From Flavobacterium sp. CYK-55 (lineage in GTDB: Bacteria > Bacteroidota > Bacteroidia > Flavobacteriales > Flavobacteriaceae), in NCBI RefSeq assembly GCF_018413465.1, contig NZ_JAHCDK010000004.1, positions 1 to 64,000 on the forward strand: a stretch of 64,000 nt of DNA, read 5' to 3'. The notes under the pieces were generated by a model that was not told the DNA's origin, made no database searches, and saw nothing but the letters and a program-made list of their open reading frames with translations. The translations under genes were made by a program, and so were the position numbers. This document shows positions 16,661 to 25,013 of the stretch, in pieces; the stretch's first letter is position 1; each line of letters opens with the position of its first letter.

Positions 16661-17704
16661 TTAAAAAACAATCGTAAAAGTGGCTCCCTGATTTTTGCCC
16701 AGACTGGTAGCGTCAATCCTTCCTTTATGTTTCTCGACTACGGTTTTACAAAGATATAACCCTAGTCCGGTTGGATACTCATTGGCGGTGCCCATTTTCT
16801 TTTCTGTGGTAAATTTTTCAAACAAAACGCTCGAGTTTTTGAGCTCAAATCCCAAACCGTGGTCTTGAATACTGATGAATAACTGATCATTTTTGACTTG
16901 GTAAACCACATTGATTTCACTTTCGGGATGCGAAAACTTTAGCGCATTATCAACCAAATTCACCAAAACGCGCAACAATAAATCAGGATCAATCCACAGC
17001 ATATAATCATTTACGAGTATCTCAGATACCAGTTTAATTTTCTTGAGTTGCGTTTGCTGGCTTACCTGAACAGCAAGTTGATTGTTTAATTCAACCAATG
17101 AAACTCTTTGCAACTTAGGCTCAATAGACAGCAATTCATCTTGAATTTTAAGCAATTTGATAAATCCATGAATAAAATTGAGTTGCTGCGTAGTGGCTTC
17201 ATGAATGAGCTTGGCATATTGCGGAATGGGTTCAGCGGCGTTTTCATCGATGATAAATTGCGCCAATGACTGCGAATTGGTGGTAAAAGTCTTTAAATCA
17301 TGCGACAACAAATACAGCATATCTTGTTTTTCGTTCAAAAACTTCTCATTGCTTTGAATCATCTCTAAAATATGGCGCATCAGCAAACCCGCTTCGTCTT
17401 TATAATCAACCGGAAGCAATGGTATTTCGCGCTTTTTTTGATAACTCAAAAGAGATCTCGAGGCCAATTCGATGGGAAAAATCAATCGCTTCAAGACCAA
17501 CAAGGTAATTCCGGTGGCCAACAAAGTCAATATCAAAGCCCAAATCAAAATAGATACTGGCGATGCGTGTTCGCTTCCGAACAAAACGTAGAATAAAATG
17601 CCAATGAGCGGAATATGGATGCCCACAAAGGCCACAAATAAAAATTTAAAAGCATAACTCTTTTTGAGAAAGCCAACAGACGATAAACTTTGATACAACT
17701 TCAT
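16661..17704 (-). CDS. Orphan sensor histidine kinase
   Basis: 347 aa from the ATG at 17704. Two membrane helices (KFLFVAFVGIHIPLIGILFYVLFG and SILIWALILTLLATGITLLVL) are separated by only a few residues, so there is almost no periplasmic sensor; the signal is probably membrane-borne or cytoplasmic. The dimerisation/phosphoacceptor helix has LLSHDLKTFTTN (His about residue 136). The ATPase domain shows the N box NLVDNALKFSH, G1 DHGLGFEL and G2 TGLGLYLCK. No response regulator is adjacent; the co-directional neighbour is the DUF1003 protein. A TATTTTTG box on the minus strand at 17729-17736 may be the -7 element. Confidence 0.88.
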   Translation of the reverse strand: MKLYQSLSSVGFLKKSYAFKFLFVAFVGIHIPLIGILFYVLFGSEHASPVSILIWALILTLLATGITLLVLKRLIFPIELASRSLLSYQKKREIPLLPVDYKDEAGLLMRHILEMIQSNEKFLNEKQDMLYLLSHDLKTFTTNSQSLAQFIIDENAAEPIPQYAKLIHEATTQQLNFIHGFIKLLKIQDELLSIEPKLQRVSLVELNNQLAVQVSQQTQLKKIKLVSEILVNDYMLWIDPDLLLRVLVNLVDNALKFSHPESEINVVYQVKNDQLFISIQDHGLGFELKNSSVLFEKFTTEKKMGTANEYPTGLGLYLCKTVVEKHKGRIDATSLGKNQGATFTIVF

Positions 17705-17788
17705 GGATGGATTGATTTGATTAGAAAACAAAAATACGTGCTAAAACCCAGAAGCTTGTATATATCTCGATAAATTATACACAAAAAA

Positions 17789-17815
17789 AACCGCTGCAAA
17801 ATATACAGCGGTTCT
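17789..17815 (-). terminator. Terminator of the purine-block minus-strand transcript
   Basis: AACCGCTG and CAGCGGTT pair around a 9-nt loop; read on the minus strand the stem is followed by a run of T. It sits just beyond the stop of the DUF6986 gene and ends the 17-kb co-directional block. Confidence 0.8.
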
Positions 17816-17820
17816 ACTCT

Positions 17821-19152
17821 TTATCGGTTCATTCTATTTTCGAGGATTTTCTTAAACGAACGTCCTCTGATTTCATCAAGTGTTAATCCCGTGGCCAAAA
17901 CTTCTTCTTCGGTAATGGCGCCACTGTTAAGTGCCCGCAAGAAATAGTTGAGCAAACCTTGTCCGGTGGCCGCATCGTCAAAAACATCACCAATCAAAGT
18001 CGCACGCGCCGCTTTGTCTACAAACGTTTTCAAACGCTCTACCGCATCGTCATAACTTTCTAAGAAAAACGCATACACGGCTGCATAACGCATCGCGAAC
18101 TGCGCCGGATTCAAATCCCAACCTTGATAATATCCGTTCCACAATGAGTGACGAATATGGTCATAACCTTTCTTCCAAGCGCGGTGTACCACCTGCGTGT
18201 TTTCTAGTTCTTGCTCGGGAGTCAAATCGCCACGGTGCGGACCAATCGGCATGGTGTTGGTAGCTCCATCGCTGAGCCAAATGCCCGTGTGTGCCAGAGC
18301 TACTTTGGTCATATGATGCGCAAAATCACAGACCGGATGATCCATCTCTTGATACTTGGCCGTAATACTGCAACTCGCGGTATAATCATAGGTTCCAAAA
18401 TGCATCGCAATACATCTGCCCTGCGCTGCCTGAATAAATTTGTACAACGGGTTGGTTCCGTCAATAGCCATAATCGCTTGCGTGGTCTCAACCATCATTT
18501 CCATTTTCAAAACACCGGTTGCCAAGCCCAGCTCTTGTTCTAAAATCGCAAAGAAATTCGCCAAAGTTTGCGGCTGCTCCGGTATGGTTACCTTGGGCAA
18601 CATCACGACAAAATTCTCCGGAAGTTTTCCGCCGGTTTCTTTGACCAAAGTCGATACAAAAATGTCCAAAGTGCGCAATCCGCGTTCTTTCATTTCTTCA
18701 GTAAACGGCTTGATCCGAATACCTACAAACGGCGAAAGCGTTCCTTCGCGCATGCCTTTAGCCAACTCGCGCGCAGTGGTTTCGGCCGTTTGATCTTCTT
18801 CTTCGTTGCTGCGGTTTCCGTAACCGTCTTCAAAGTCAATGCGGTAATCTTCAACGGCTTGGGTTTTGAGTTTGGCCACCACTTTATCATAAATGCGTTG
18901 GCTGAATTTCGGATCCGAAAAACCAAAAACGCTTCCGAAAACTTCGTGGTTCGGGGCATAGGTTTGCAGAATTTCTAAAGCGCGTGCCCCCAAAGCCAAG
19001 GCCGCATCTGATTTAAAAAGATTCGCACCGCCATAAAGCGTATGCACGGGTTGACGCTCACTGCGATCGCCCGGATATATTTGGTTAAAAGCCGAATTGG
19101 CCTGTTTTAAGCTATTGAATAACTGCTCTTTTTTATCGTTGGGAATGGTCAT
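17821..19152 (-). CDS. DUF6986 aldolase-fold protein (purine-cluster associated)
   Basis: 443 aa. The sequence belongs to the DUF6986 group, sometimes labelled phosphoenolpyruvate kinase, related to the HpcH/HpaI/citrate-lyase TIM barrel. Metal and substrate residues typical of that fold are visible: VEDYRIDFEDGYG (Glu-Asp pair), GIRIKPF, LKMEMMVETTQAI (Glu) and AMHFGTYDYTAS. This fold makes or breaks C-C bonds in oxo-acid compounds such as malate, malyl-CoA or citramalate. The gene is last in the minus-strand purine block, 164 bp after the UraD-HIU hydrolase gene. Since allantoicase would yield ureidoglycolate and then glyoxylate, a role in glyoxylate or ureidoglycolate use is reasonable but unproven. 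The biochemical activity is not established from sequence. Confidence 0.75.
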   Translation of the reverse strand: MTIPNDKKEQLFNSLKQANSAFNQIYPGDRSERQPVHTLYGGANLFKSDAALALGARALEILQTYAPNHEVFGSVFGFSDPKFSQRIYDKVVAKLKTQAVEDYRIDFEDGYGNRSNEEEDQTAETTARELAKGMREGTLSPFVGIRIKPFTEEMKERGLRTLDIFVSTLVKETGGKLPENFVVMLPKVTIPEQPQTLANFFAILEQELGLATGVLKMEMMVETTQAIMAIDGTNPLYKFIQAAQGRCIAMHFGTYDYTASCSITAKYQEMDHPVCDFAHHMTKVALAHTGIWLSDGATNTMPIGPHRGDLTPEQELENTQVVHRAWKKGYDHIRHSLWNGYYQGWDLNPAQFAMRYAAVYAFFLESYDDAVERLKTFVDKAARATLIGDVFDDAATGQGLLNYFLRALNSGAITEEEVLATGLTLDEIRGRSFKKILENRMNR

Positions 19153-19154
19153 TT

Positions 19155-19196
19155 TAATTACGAATTAAAAATTATGAATTACAAATTTTGAATTAT
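19155..19196. repeat. AATTACGAATTA-type simple-sequence block
   Basis: AT-rich words (AATTACGAATTA, ATGAATTACAAAT) match, in reverse complement, units of the array at 1963-2071. It lies in the leader of the DUF6986 gene. Confidence 0.5.
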
Positions 19197-19205
19197 TAGT
19201 TTTAG

Positions 19206-19311
19206 AAGCTGATCCTGCTGTTCGCTGCAATCTTTTTTGCTTTTGTCACCCCGAGCGCAGTCGAGGGGCATCTTAATCAGCAAAAAAGGATTTCCGCTGC
19301 CATCAGGGCTA
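19206..19311 (-). ncRNA. Structured RNA element, copy B
   Basis: Read on the minus strand it begins TAGCCCTGAT and ends CAGCAGGATCAGCTT, the same frame as copy A at 2951-3025. CCTG/CAGG replaces CCCG/CGGG (a C-G pair becomes T-A), and CTTTTTTGC/GCAAAAAAG (9 bp) replaces CTTTTGTG/CACAAAAG. The internal loop carries an extra perfect hairpin CCCCTCGA-CTGCGC-TCGGGG-type sequence, a widespread interspersed hairpin in Bacteroidetes. It lies 5 bp past the UraD-HIU hydrolase stop and 53 bp before the DUF6986 start. Two copies with pair-preserving changes support an RNA structure. Confidence 0.62.
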
Positions 19312-19316
19312 TGAGT

Positions 19317-20165
19317 TTAGCTTCCGCGGTAGGTGCTGTATCCAAACGGATTCACCAACAACGGCACATGATAATGCGCATCGTCAAAAGTCTGAAAAAT
19401 AATCTCTACCATCGGGTAAAAAGTTGGGGTTTTCAAACCATCATAATACGCGCCTGTATCAAAAACCATCTGATAGGTGTCGGGTTTTAAAATGCGGTCG
19501 GGCGGCAATAGATCAGGAATTCTGCCATCGGCATTGGTAACGCCTTGCGCGAGCGTTTGCCAGGTTCCGTTGCAAAACCTCTTGAGTTTAATGGTGATGT
19601 TTTTTCCGGGAACGCCCACCGAAGTATCGAGCACATGCGTGGTAATCTGGCTTACTTTTAAAAAGCCGAAATTCGCATCGGTGAGTAATCTCTTAAACCG
19701 AATAATACTGATTTTATGCTGCTCGCCCATCGCAATAGCCAATTCTTCATCCGCAGAATTTTGCAATCGGTCTTGCAACAATCTGAGCATTTCATCAGCC
19801 GATTTTCCGGTAGCACAAACAATAAAAATAAAACCAAACTTGGCCTCATAATCTGCATTGGCTTTGGCTAAATCTTCAATGGTTTGCATCGTGGCAACCG
19901 CAACGCCGGCTTGTTCTTTACCGGCAAACTTTTCGGTCAAACTCTTCACATCGCCAATTTTCGGATGATGCGTAAATGATTCGCGCCAATCAACTTCAGT
20001 GCATTGGTGGTACCAAATATCTTCGGCACGCGCTACCAAATCTTGTTCAGAAGCAAACGGAAAATGCTGCATCAAGGCATCTGTCCAACGCTGTGAACCA
20101 CAACAAGCAAACAAATGAGCTGCGGCGGTACTTTTATCTAATCGATTAAAACTTTCTAAATTCAT
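19317..20165 (-). CDS. Bifunctional OHCU decarboxylase / 5-hydroxyisourate hydrolase fusion
   Basis: 282 aa. Residues 1-165 are UraD (2-oxo-4-hydroxy-4-carboxy-5-ureidoimidazoline decarboxylase), with catalytic His67 in THHPKIGD. Residues 170-282 are the transthyretin-like 5-hydroxyisourate hydrolase, with ITTHVLDTSVGVPGKN (His177), DGR (Arg215), HYHVPLLVNPFGYSTYRGS and the hallmark C-terminal YRGS. The protein therefore carries out the two steps after urate oxidation in reverse domain order (hydrolase acts first), giving stereospecific S-allantoin. Its start codon is 1 bp from the puuD stop, so the genes are translationally close. Such fusions are known in several lineages. Confidence 0.93.
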   Translation of the reverse strand: MNLESFNRLDKSTAAAHLFACCGSQRWTDALMQHFPFASEQDLVARAEDIWYHQCTEVDWRESFTHHPKIGDVKSLTEKFAGKEQAGVAVATMQTIEDLAKANADYEAKFGFIFIVCATGKSADEMLRLLQDRLQNSADEELAIAMGEQHKISIIRFKRLLTDANFGFLKVSQITTHVLDTSVGVPGKNITIKLKRFCNGTWQTLAQGVTNADGRIPDLLPPDRILKPDTYQMVFDTGAYYDGLKTPTFYPMVEIIFQTFDDAHYHVPLLVNPFGYSTYRGS

Positions 20166-20166
20166 A

Positions 20167-21585
20167 TTATTCTAGGTGTGCGCCTTGCTCAATCCAGCAT
20201 CGGATGAGTTTGCGCTCTTCATCAGTCATATTGGTTTTGTTGTTTTGCGGCATTGTCTTGGTAATTACTACGCGTTGCAAAATCAAATCTTTCTTTTTGA
20301 GTATATCTTCGGGCGTGTCATATTTTACACCATTCGGAGCCACTTTATTCACATCATCAGTCGGGTTGGCCGAATGACATTGCACGCATCGCTTTTGAAT
20401 AATCGCATTGACCTCGGTAAACGGAACTTCTTCTTTACACGCATACGGATCAGCATCTGGCGCCGAAACAAAACAAGCCGCGAGTAATATCAACACCGAA
20501 ACCGGTAAAATCCATACGTTGAGTTGCTTTTTTTCTTTGAGGTTCAAATAATGCTTCACTCCGGCTGCTCCGAGCGAAATAATGGCCAAAATAAGCCACG
20601 GATATTCATAACCAAAAGTCGACGGAAAATGGTTGCTGACCATCACAAACAACACCGGCAAAGTAAAATAGTTGTTGTGCAGCGAACGAGCCAGCGCTTT
20701 TTTGCCCAAAGTCGGATCAAGCGGCAAACCTTTTTTGGCAGCATTCACCATGGCTTTCTGCGACGGAATAATCACAAAAAACACATTGGCCACCATCAAA
20801 CTGCCAATCATCGCTCCAAAGTGAATATAAGCCGCTCTGCTGTTAAATACATGGCAATAAAACCAAGCAAAGGCAATCAGAATCAAAAATCCGATGACGG
20901 CAAAAGCCACCGGTTTTTTAATCAAAGGCGATTTACACAATAAATCATATAAAATCCAAGCCACCACAAATGAGCCCACGCCTATCATAATGCCTTGGGT
21001 TGCGGTAATATCGAGTACATTTTTGTCAATCAAAAAAGCCGAGGCATTGAAATAATACACCACAAAGAGCAAACAAAATCCGGTAAGCCAAGTAAAATAA
21101 GCTTCGTATTTAAACCAATGCAAATCTTTCGGGATGGTCTTGGGCGCAATTTTGTACTTCTCTAAATAATAAAAACCGCCACCGTGCACAGCCCAGAGGT
21201 TTCCGGCCAATTCATCGCGCACATCTTCGGTTCGATTCAGGGCGTTTTCAAGAAACACAAAATAAAACGAAGCGCCAATCCAAGCAATACCAAAGGTAAT
21301 ATGCATGACGCGAATAATGATGTTGAGCCATTCCATAAAATGACTCTCGAGTGGCGAACCTTGCACCAAAATATAGGTGTTGTATAAAATGCCCACCAAA
21401 ACCAGTAAGATGCCTGCATAAATGTAATTCAATCCGGTGGTGCGGATTTCTTCATTTTCTGAAGGTTCTTCTTCAGATTTGGCTATCACTTTTTTGGGCA
21501 GTTTATACGCCATATAACTCAGGGTAATCAGCAAGCCGAAATACACGGCATACAATACCCAAATGATGAATAAATTGACTTTCAC
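20167..21585 (-). CDS. puuD: Membrane urate hydroxylase PuuD with cytochrome c domain
   Basis: 472 aa. About eight membrane helices make up residues 1-385 (for example ITFGIAWIGASFYFVFLENALNRTEDV and FHFGAMIGSLMVANVFFVIIPSQKAMV-like segments), the urate hydroxylase domain. Residues 395-472 form a class I cytochrome c with CVQCH at 400-404 and a distal Met445 in TKTMPQNN. PuuD oxidises urate to 5-hydroxyisourate in the cytoplasmic membrane and passes electrons to a cytochrome chain, avoiding the peroxide made by soluble uricase. Overlap of 1 bp with the upstream allantoicase gene and 1-bp spacing to the downstream fusion gene show tight coupling. The haem domain faces the periplasm in this family. 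Confidence 0.92.
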   Translation of the reverse strand: MKVNLFIIWVLYAVYFGLLITLSYMAYKLPKKVIAKSEEEPSENEEIRTTGLNYIYAGILLVLVGILYNTYILVQGSPLESHFMEWLNIIIRVMHITFGIAWIGASFYFVFLENALNRTEDVRDELAGNLWAVHGGGFYYLEKYKIAPKTIPKDLHWFKYEAYFTWLTGFCLLFVVYYFNASAFLIDKNVLDITATQGIMIGVGSFVVAWILYDLLCKSPLIKKPVAFAVIGFLILIAFAWFYCHVFNSRAAYIHFGAMIGSLMVANVFFVIIPSQKAMVNAAKKGLPLDPTLGKKALARSLHNNYFTLPVLFVMVSNHFPSTFGYEYPWLILAIISLGAAGVKHYLNLKEKKQLNVWILPVSVLILLAACFVSAPDADPYACKEEVPFTEVNAIIQKRCVQCHSANPTDDVNKVAPNGVKYDTPEDILKKKDLILQRVVITKTMPQNNKTNMTDEERKLIRCWIEQGAHLE

Positions 21586-22601
21586 TATTTGTTGATTTTA
21601 CCAAAAATTCTCAATCTGCTCACGCCGCCATCCGGAAAAATATTCAAACGAATATGCGTAATCGGCCCTAATGTTTGTATTTCTGAGGTGTATTCATGCT
21701 CGTGATCAGCACTGAGTTTTTGGGGTGGCAGCAAGGTTTTCCAATCTGCTGATTCTATTTGTTCATCGGTGGTTACACAAGCTTCAATCGAGCAACTGTC
21801 TGGGTAATTCCCTTTGAAGTGGCAAGTATCTACCACAATGCGCTCAGGCGTTCCGCGGTGTGCGAGACGTAAAATAACCCAGTCGCGGTTGTTCGGGGTT
21901 CGGTTGCGTTTGGTTTCCCATCCGTCACCCATATTGGCACCGCGATTCGGCATGATTAAATTGCCCATTTCGCTAAAAAACATATCGTTACAAGCAATGG
22001 CCTGGCCGCCGTTGATGGCCGCTGCCAAATCAATAACTTGGTTTTCTGATACTTCATTCCAGTTTTTGAACACTTCGCCATACACGCGAAAACGCGCCAC
22101 GCCTCCGTCGGGATAAATGTGCAAACGCAAATGCGTATAAATGGCATCGTCTTGACATTCATAAAAATTTTGCGAGCCCGGATCTAAATGCGATTTGGTT
22201 AAAATTTCTTTCCATTCAACCGTTTCCCAGTCGGTAATATGGGAGTCATCCTGAAGGTACACGGCCTCTACAGAAGCATGCGGCGGATGATTGCCCAAAA
22301 AGAAGTTGGTATCAATGTCAAAACCTTTGATTTTGCCCGAAGTAGCGAGTTTTACAATAGCCCAATCGTGGCCGGGTGTGCGCTTTCTGCGACTTTCCCA
22401 ACCGTCCATCCACTTGCCGCGATCAGTATACTTATCGGCGATAAAAATGCCGCGTGTGGGTTTGATGAGATTTTCTTTTTCGGCAAAAAAATCGTCGGTA
22501 CTATACAATACCTGACCGCCTAAACGCTCGGCTGCCAAATCAGTCAGTTGGGCAAAAGCCGGAGCTTCTTTAATTATTTCTTTTACTTTCTCAAAAGCCA
22601 T
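21585..22601 (-). CDS. alc: Allantoicase
   Basis: 338 aa, two tandem allantoicase repeats of about 160 aa, each with a GWESRRKR/ GWETKRNR and TPGHDW / TPNNRDW segment. It hydrolyses allantoate to S-ureidoglycolate and urea. Conserved words include DDFFAEKENLIKPTRGIFI and FKGNYPDSCSIEAC. The start overlaps the end of allB by 19 bp and the stop abuts puuD, so it belongs to the same operon. It is a soluble cytoplasmic enzyme. The urea it releases is not handled by any urease gene in this window. Confidence 0.93.
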   Translation of the reverse strand: MAFEKVKEIIKEAPAFAQLTDLAAERLGGQVLYSTDDFFAEKENLIKPTRGIFIADKYTDRGKWMDGWESRRKRTPGHDWAIVKLATSGKIKGFDIDTNFFLGNHPPHASVEAVYLQDDSHITDWETVEWKEILTKSHLDPGSQNFYECQDDAIYTHLRLHIYPDGGVARFRVYGEVFKNWNEVSENQVIDLAAAINGGQAIACNDMFFSEMGNLIMPNRGANMGDGWETKRNRTPNNRDWVILRLAHRGTPERIVVDTCHFKGNYPDSCSIEACVTTDEQIESADWKTLLPPQKLSADHEHEYTSEIQTLGPITHIRLNIFPDGGVSRLRIFGKINK

Positions 22602-23932
22602 TTTCCTTGGTTTTTATGTTCTATCGTTTGTTTTTTATAAACAGTTGCGCCGTTCACAATGGTCTCTTGTACCACGCCATACAGCGTTTGCCCGATATAC
22701 GGACTGATTTTGTGTCTGAATAAAATATCTTCTTGGCGAATCACTTGCGCTTTTTCGGGTTGCCAAATCACCAAATCGGCATCGGCACCCACCGCGATTG
22801 TTCCTTTGTTTTGATTTTGCAGAAATGACGCAGGCGCAGAAGTCACCAGCGGAATAAATTCTTCTAATGAAAACGAATCTTTAAGGGCAGTCCACGAAGC
22901 ATTGAGCAAAAACTGAATGCCGGCAATTCCGCCCCAAGCTTTCTTCAAATTACCCGATCCCATTTCTTTGATTTCAGGCGGTGCCGGTGAATGATCGGTC
23001 GCCAAAAAGTTGAGTACTCGGGCTTTTAAAGCGTTTTTGAGTTGCGCATTGTTGGCTTTTTCGCGAATAGGCGGCGCGCATTTGTATACACAGTTCGCAT
23101 CGGGAATTTCTTCGGCATTGAAGTAAATATACTGCGTACAGGTTTCGGCAGTAATGGGGAAACCTTCTTGTTTGGCCGCTTCAATAGCAGATAAAGCCTC
23201 GGCTGAAGCCACATGTACAATGTGCACCGGACAATGGTGTTTGCGACACAAGCGAATCATTAAATCAACAGCATCGTTTTCCCACTTTTTCGGACGACTA
23301 GCCAAATAGTGTTGGTAACTCGTCGGATGTGATTCAAAACCGCATTCCTCTTCGATATCATACCATTCACAATGAGCCAATAATGGGATTCCGTAGCGCG
23401 CAATAATCGGCATGGCTTCTTCTAAATCGGCTTCGGTCACATTCGGAAATTCATCAATTCCGGAATGGGTCAAAAAACACTTCACACCCACCACGCCCAT
23501 CTCTATCAGAGCGGGCAACTCGTGCGCATTCCCCGGAACCAAGCCCGCGTAAAACCCCACGTTGGTGTGCATTTTTCCGGCGGTCGCTTCGAGTTTTTGG
23601 CTGAAAGCGGCTGTCGAAGTAGTTACCGGACTCGCGTTGAGCGGCATATCAATAATGGTGGTAGTTCCACCGGCAGCTGCCGCTTGCGTAGCCGTATCAA
23701 AGCCTTCCCAAAGCGTGCGGCCGGGTTCGTTGACGTGTACGTGCACATCCACCACACCGGGCATGATGACATCGTTGTGAAAATCTTCTGCTTCGGGGCA
23801 TTGAGTCAAATCAATCGAAGTTATTTTTCCGTCGCGTAAGCCTAAAGTAGCAGGCTGTAATTTTTGGTCAATCCAAACGCGATTACTGTATATTTTTCTT
23901 TCGTTCAAAAGAGTATTTTTAAAAAAAGACAA
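22583..23932 (-). CDS. allB: Allantoinase
   Basis: 449 aa, cyclic amidohydrolase family. It opens the hydantoin ring of allantoin to allantoate. Metal ligands are in place: HVHVN (His64, His66), carboxylated lysine Lys151 in GVKCFLTHSG, His187 in LLAHCEW, His240 in HIVHVASAEA and Asp313 in LATDHSP. The GTTTIIDMPLNASP segment is typical of allantoinase rather than dihydroorotase. It is the first gene of the allantoin part of the block, 61 bp after moaA, and overlaps alc by 19 bp. A full-length enzyme with no missing residue. Confidence 0.93.
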   Translation of the reverse strand: MSFFKNTLLNERKIYSNRVWIDQKLQPATLGLRDGKITSIDLTQCPEAEDFHNDVIMPGVVDVHVHVNEPGRTLWEGFDTATQAAAAGGTTTIIDMPLNASPVTTSTAAFSQKLEATAGKMHTNVGFYAGLVPGNAHELPALIEMGVVGVKCFLTHSGIDEFPNVTEADLEEAMPIIARYGIPLLAHCEWYDIEEECGFESHPTSYQHYLASRPKKWENDAVDLMIRLCRKHHCPVHIVHVASAEALSAIEAAKQEGFPITAETCTQYIYFNAEEIPDANCVYKCAPPIREKANNAQLKNALKARVLNFLATDHSPAPPEIKEMGSGNLKKAWGGIAGIQFLLNASWTALKDSFSLEEFIPLVTSAPASFLQNQNKGTIAVGADADLVIWQPEKAQVIRQEDILFRHKISPYIGQTLYGVVQETIVNGATVYKKQTIEHKNQGKWLLRK

Positions 23933-23993
23933 CCAACAAATATAGGTTTTAATTAAAAAAATACAAGGCTTTTTGCGAATAATTCAAACCCAT

Positions 23994-25013
23994 TTATCCA
24001 CCGATGGCAATCATACTGCGGTTTTGTGAAAACAAATCGGGATTTTCAAATTTTCGATCGTCATCCATGCCGCCGCGGACCGGAAATTTGGAACGTAAGT
24101 TTTGCTCAATGAGCGGTAAAATCGATGCTCCGGAGCGCAAAGTTTCAAGCAATGGCGTTTCAGTATTTGAGAACAAACAATTCTTGAGCTTGCCATCGGC
24201 CGTCAAACGAATGCGATTACAGGTGCTGCAAAACGGATTGGTCACCGAACTGATGATGGCAAAACTTCCGGCATAACCCGCAATTTTGTAGTTTTTGGCG
24301 GTGTCGTGCGGCGCATCATCCAAGCGTTCTATCTGATGAAAATCATCATGACTGCGCAAGGTTTCGAGGATTTCAGCATACGACACAAGCTTGCTTCTAT
24401 CCCACTCGTTTCCGTTAAACGGCATAAACTCAATAAACCGAATTTGAATATTTTGATGTTGGGTCAAAGCAATAAAGTCGAGGATTTCATCTTCATTAAA
24501 ACCTTTCATCAGCACCACATTGAGCTTCACGCGAAACGAATGTTGCTGTAAAAGTTCGATGTTTGACCACACTTGTGCAAAGTGATTTCTTCGGGTAATT
24601 TGACGGTATTTTTCGGCTGAAAGTGTATCTAAACTCAGATTTACAGCACTGATTCCGGCTTGCTTAAATGTATCAATAAACTCATGAACGAGCAAACCAT
24701 TGGTCGTTAAAGTCAAATGAACACCTAGCTTACCAAGCGCGTGTATGATTGATGCTGCATCTTTGCGCACGAGCGGTTCGCCACCGGTCAATCTGATTTT
24801 GCGCACGCCTAAATTGACAAACGTTTGGGCAATGTGCAGGATTTCATCGGCGGTCATCAAATGCGGTTTGGGCGTGAGTTGAATTCCTTCGGCAGGCATG
24901 CAATAAGTACAACGCAGGTTGCAATGTTCGGTGAGCGAAATGCGCAAATAATCGTGCGTTCGGCCAAAAGCATCTTGCAATAAGTGCGTCTGATTATTCA
25001 TGTTGTCCGCCAT
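23994..25013 (-). CDS. moaA: GTP 3',8-cyclase MoaA
   Basis: 339 aa, radical SAM enzyme that starts molybdopterin biosynthesis by rearranging GTP. The N-terminal cluster is Cys31/Cys35/Cys38 in HCNLRCTYCMP; the C-terminal cluster is in NPFCSTCNRIRLT...LKNCLF, which binds substrate. The protein ends in Gly-Gly (MIAIGG), as MoaA needs. The start overlaps the MoaC-MoaB gene by 20 bp (an internal Met at residue 5 would reduce this to 8 bp). It is the last Mo-cofactor gene in the block before allB. Confidence 0.96.
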   Translation of the reverse strand: MADNMNNQTHLLQDAFGRTHDYLRISLTEHCNLRCTYCMPAEGIQLTPKPHLMTADEILHIAQTFVNLGVRKIRLTGGEPLVRKDAASIIHALGKLGVHLTLTTNGLLVHEFIDTFKQAGISAVNLSLDTLSAEKYRQITRRNHFAQVWSNIELLQQHSFRVKLNVVLMKGFNEDEILDFIALTQHQNIQIRFIEFMPFNGNEWDRSKLVSYAEILETLRSHDDFHQIERLDDAPHDTAKNYKIAGYAGSFAIISSVTNPFCSTCNRIRLTADGKLKNCLFSNTETPLLETLRSGASILPLIEQNLRSKFPVRGGMDDDRKFENPDLFSQNRSMIAIGG

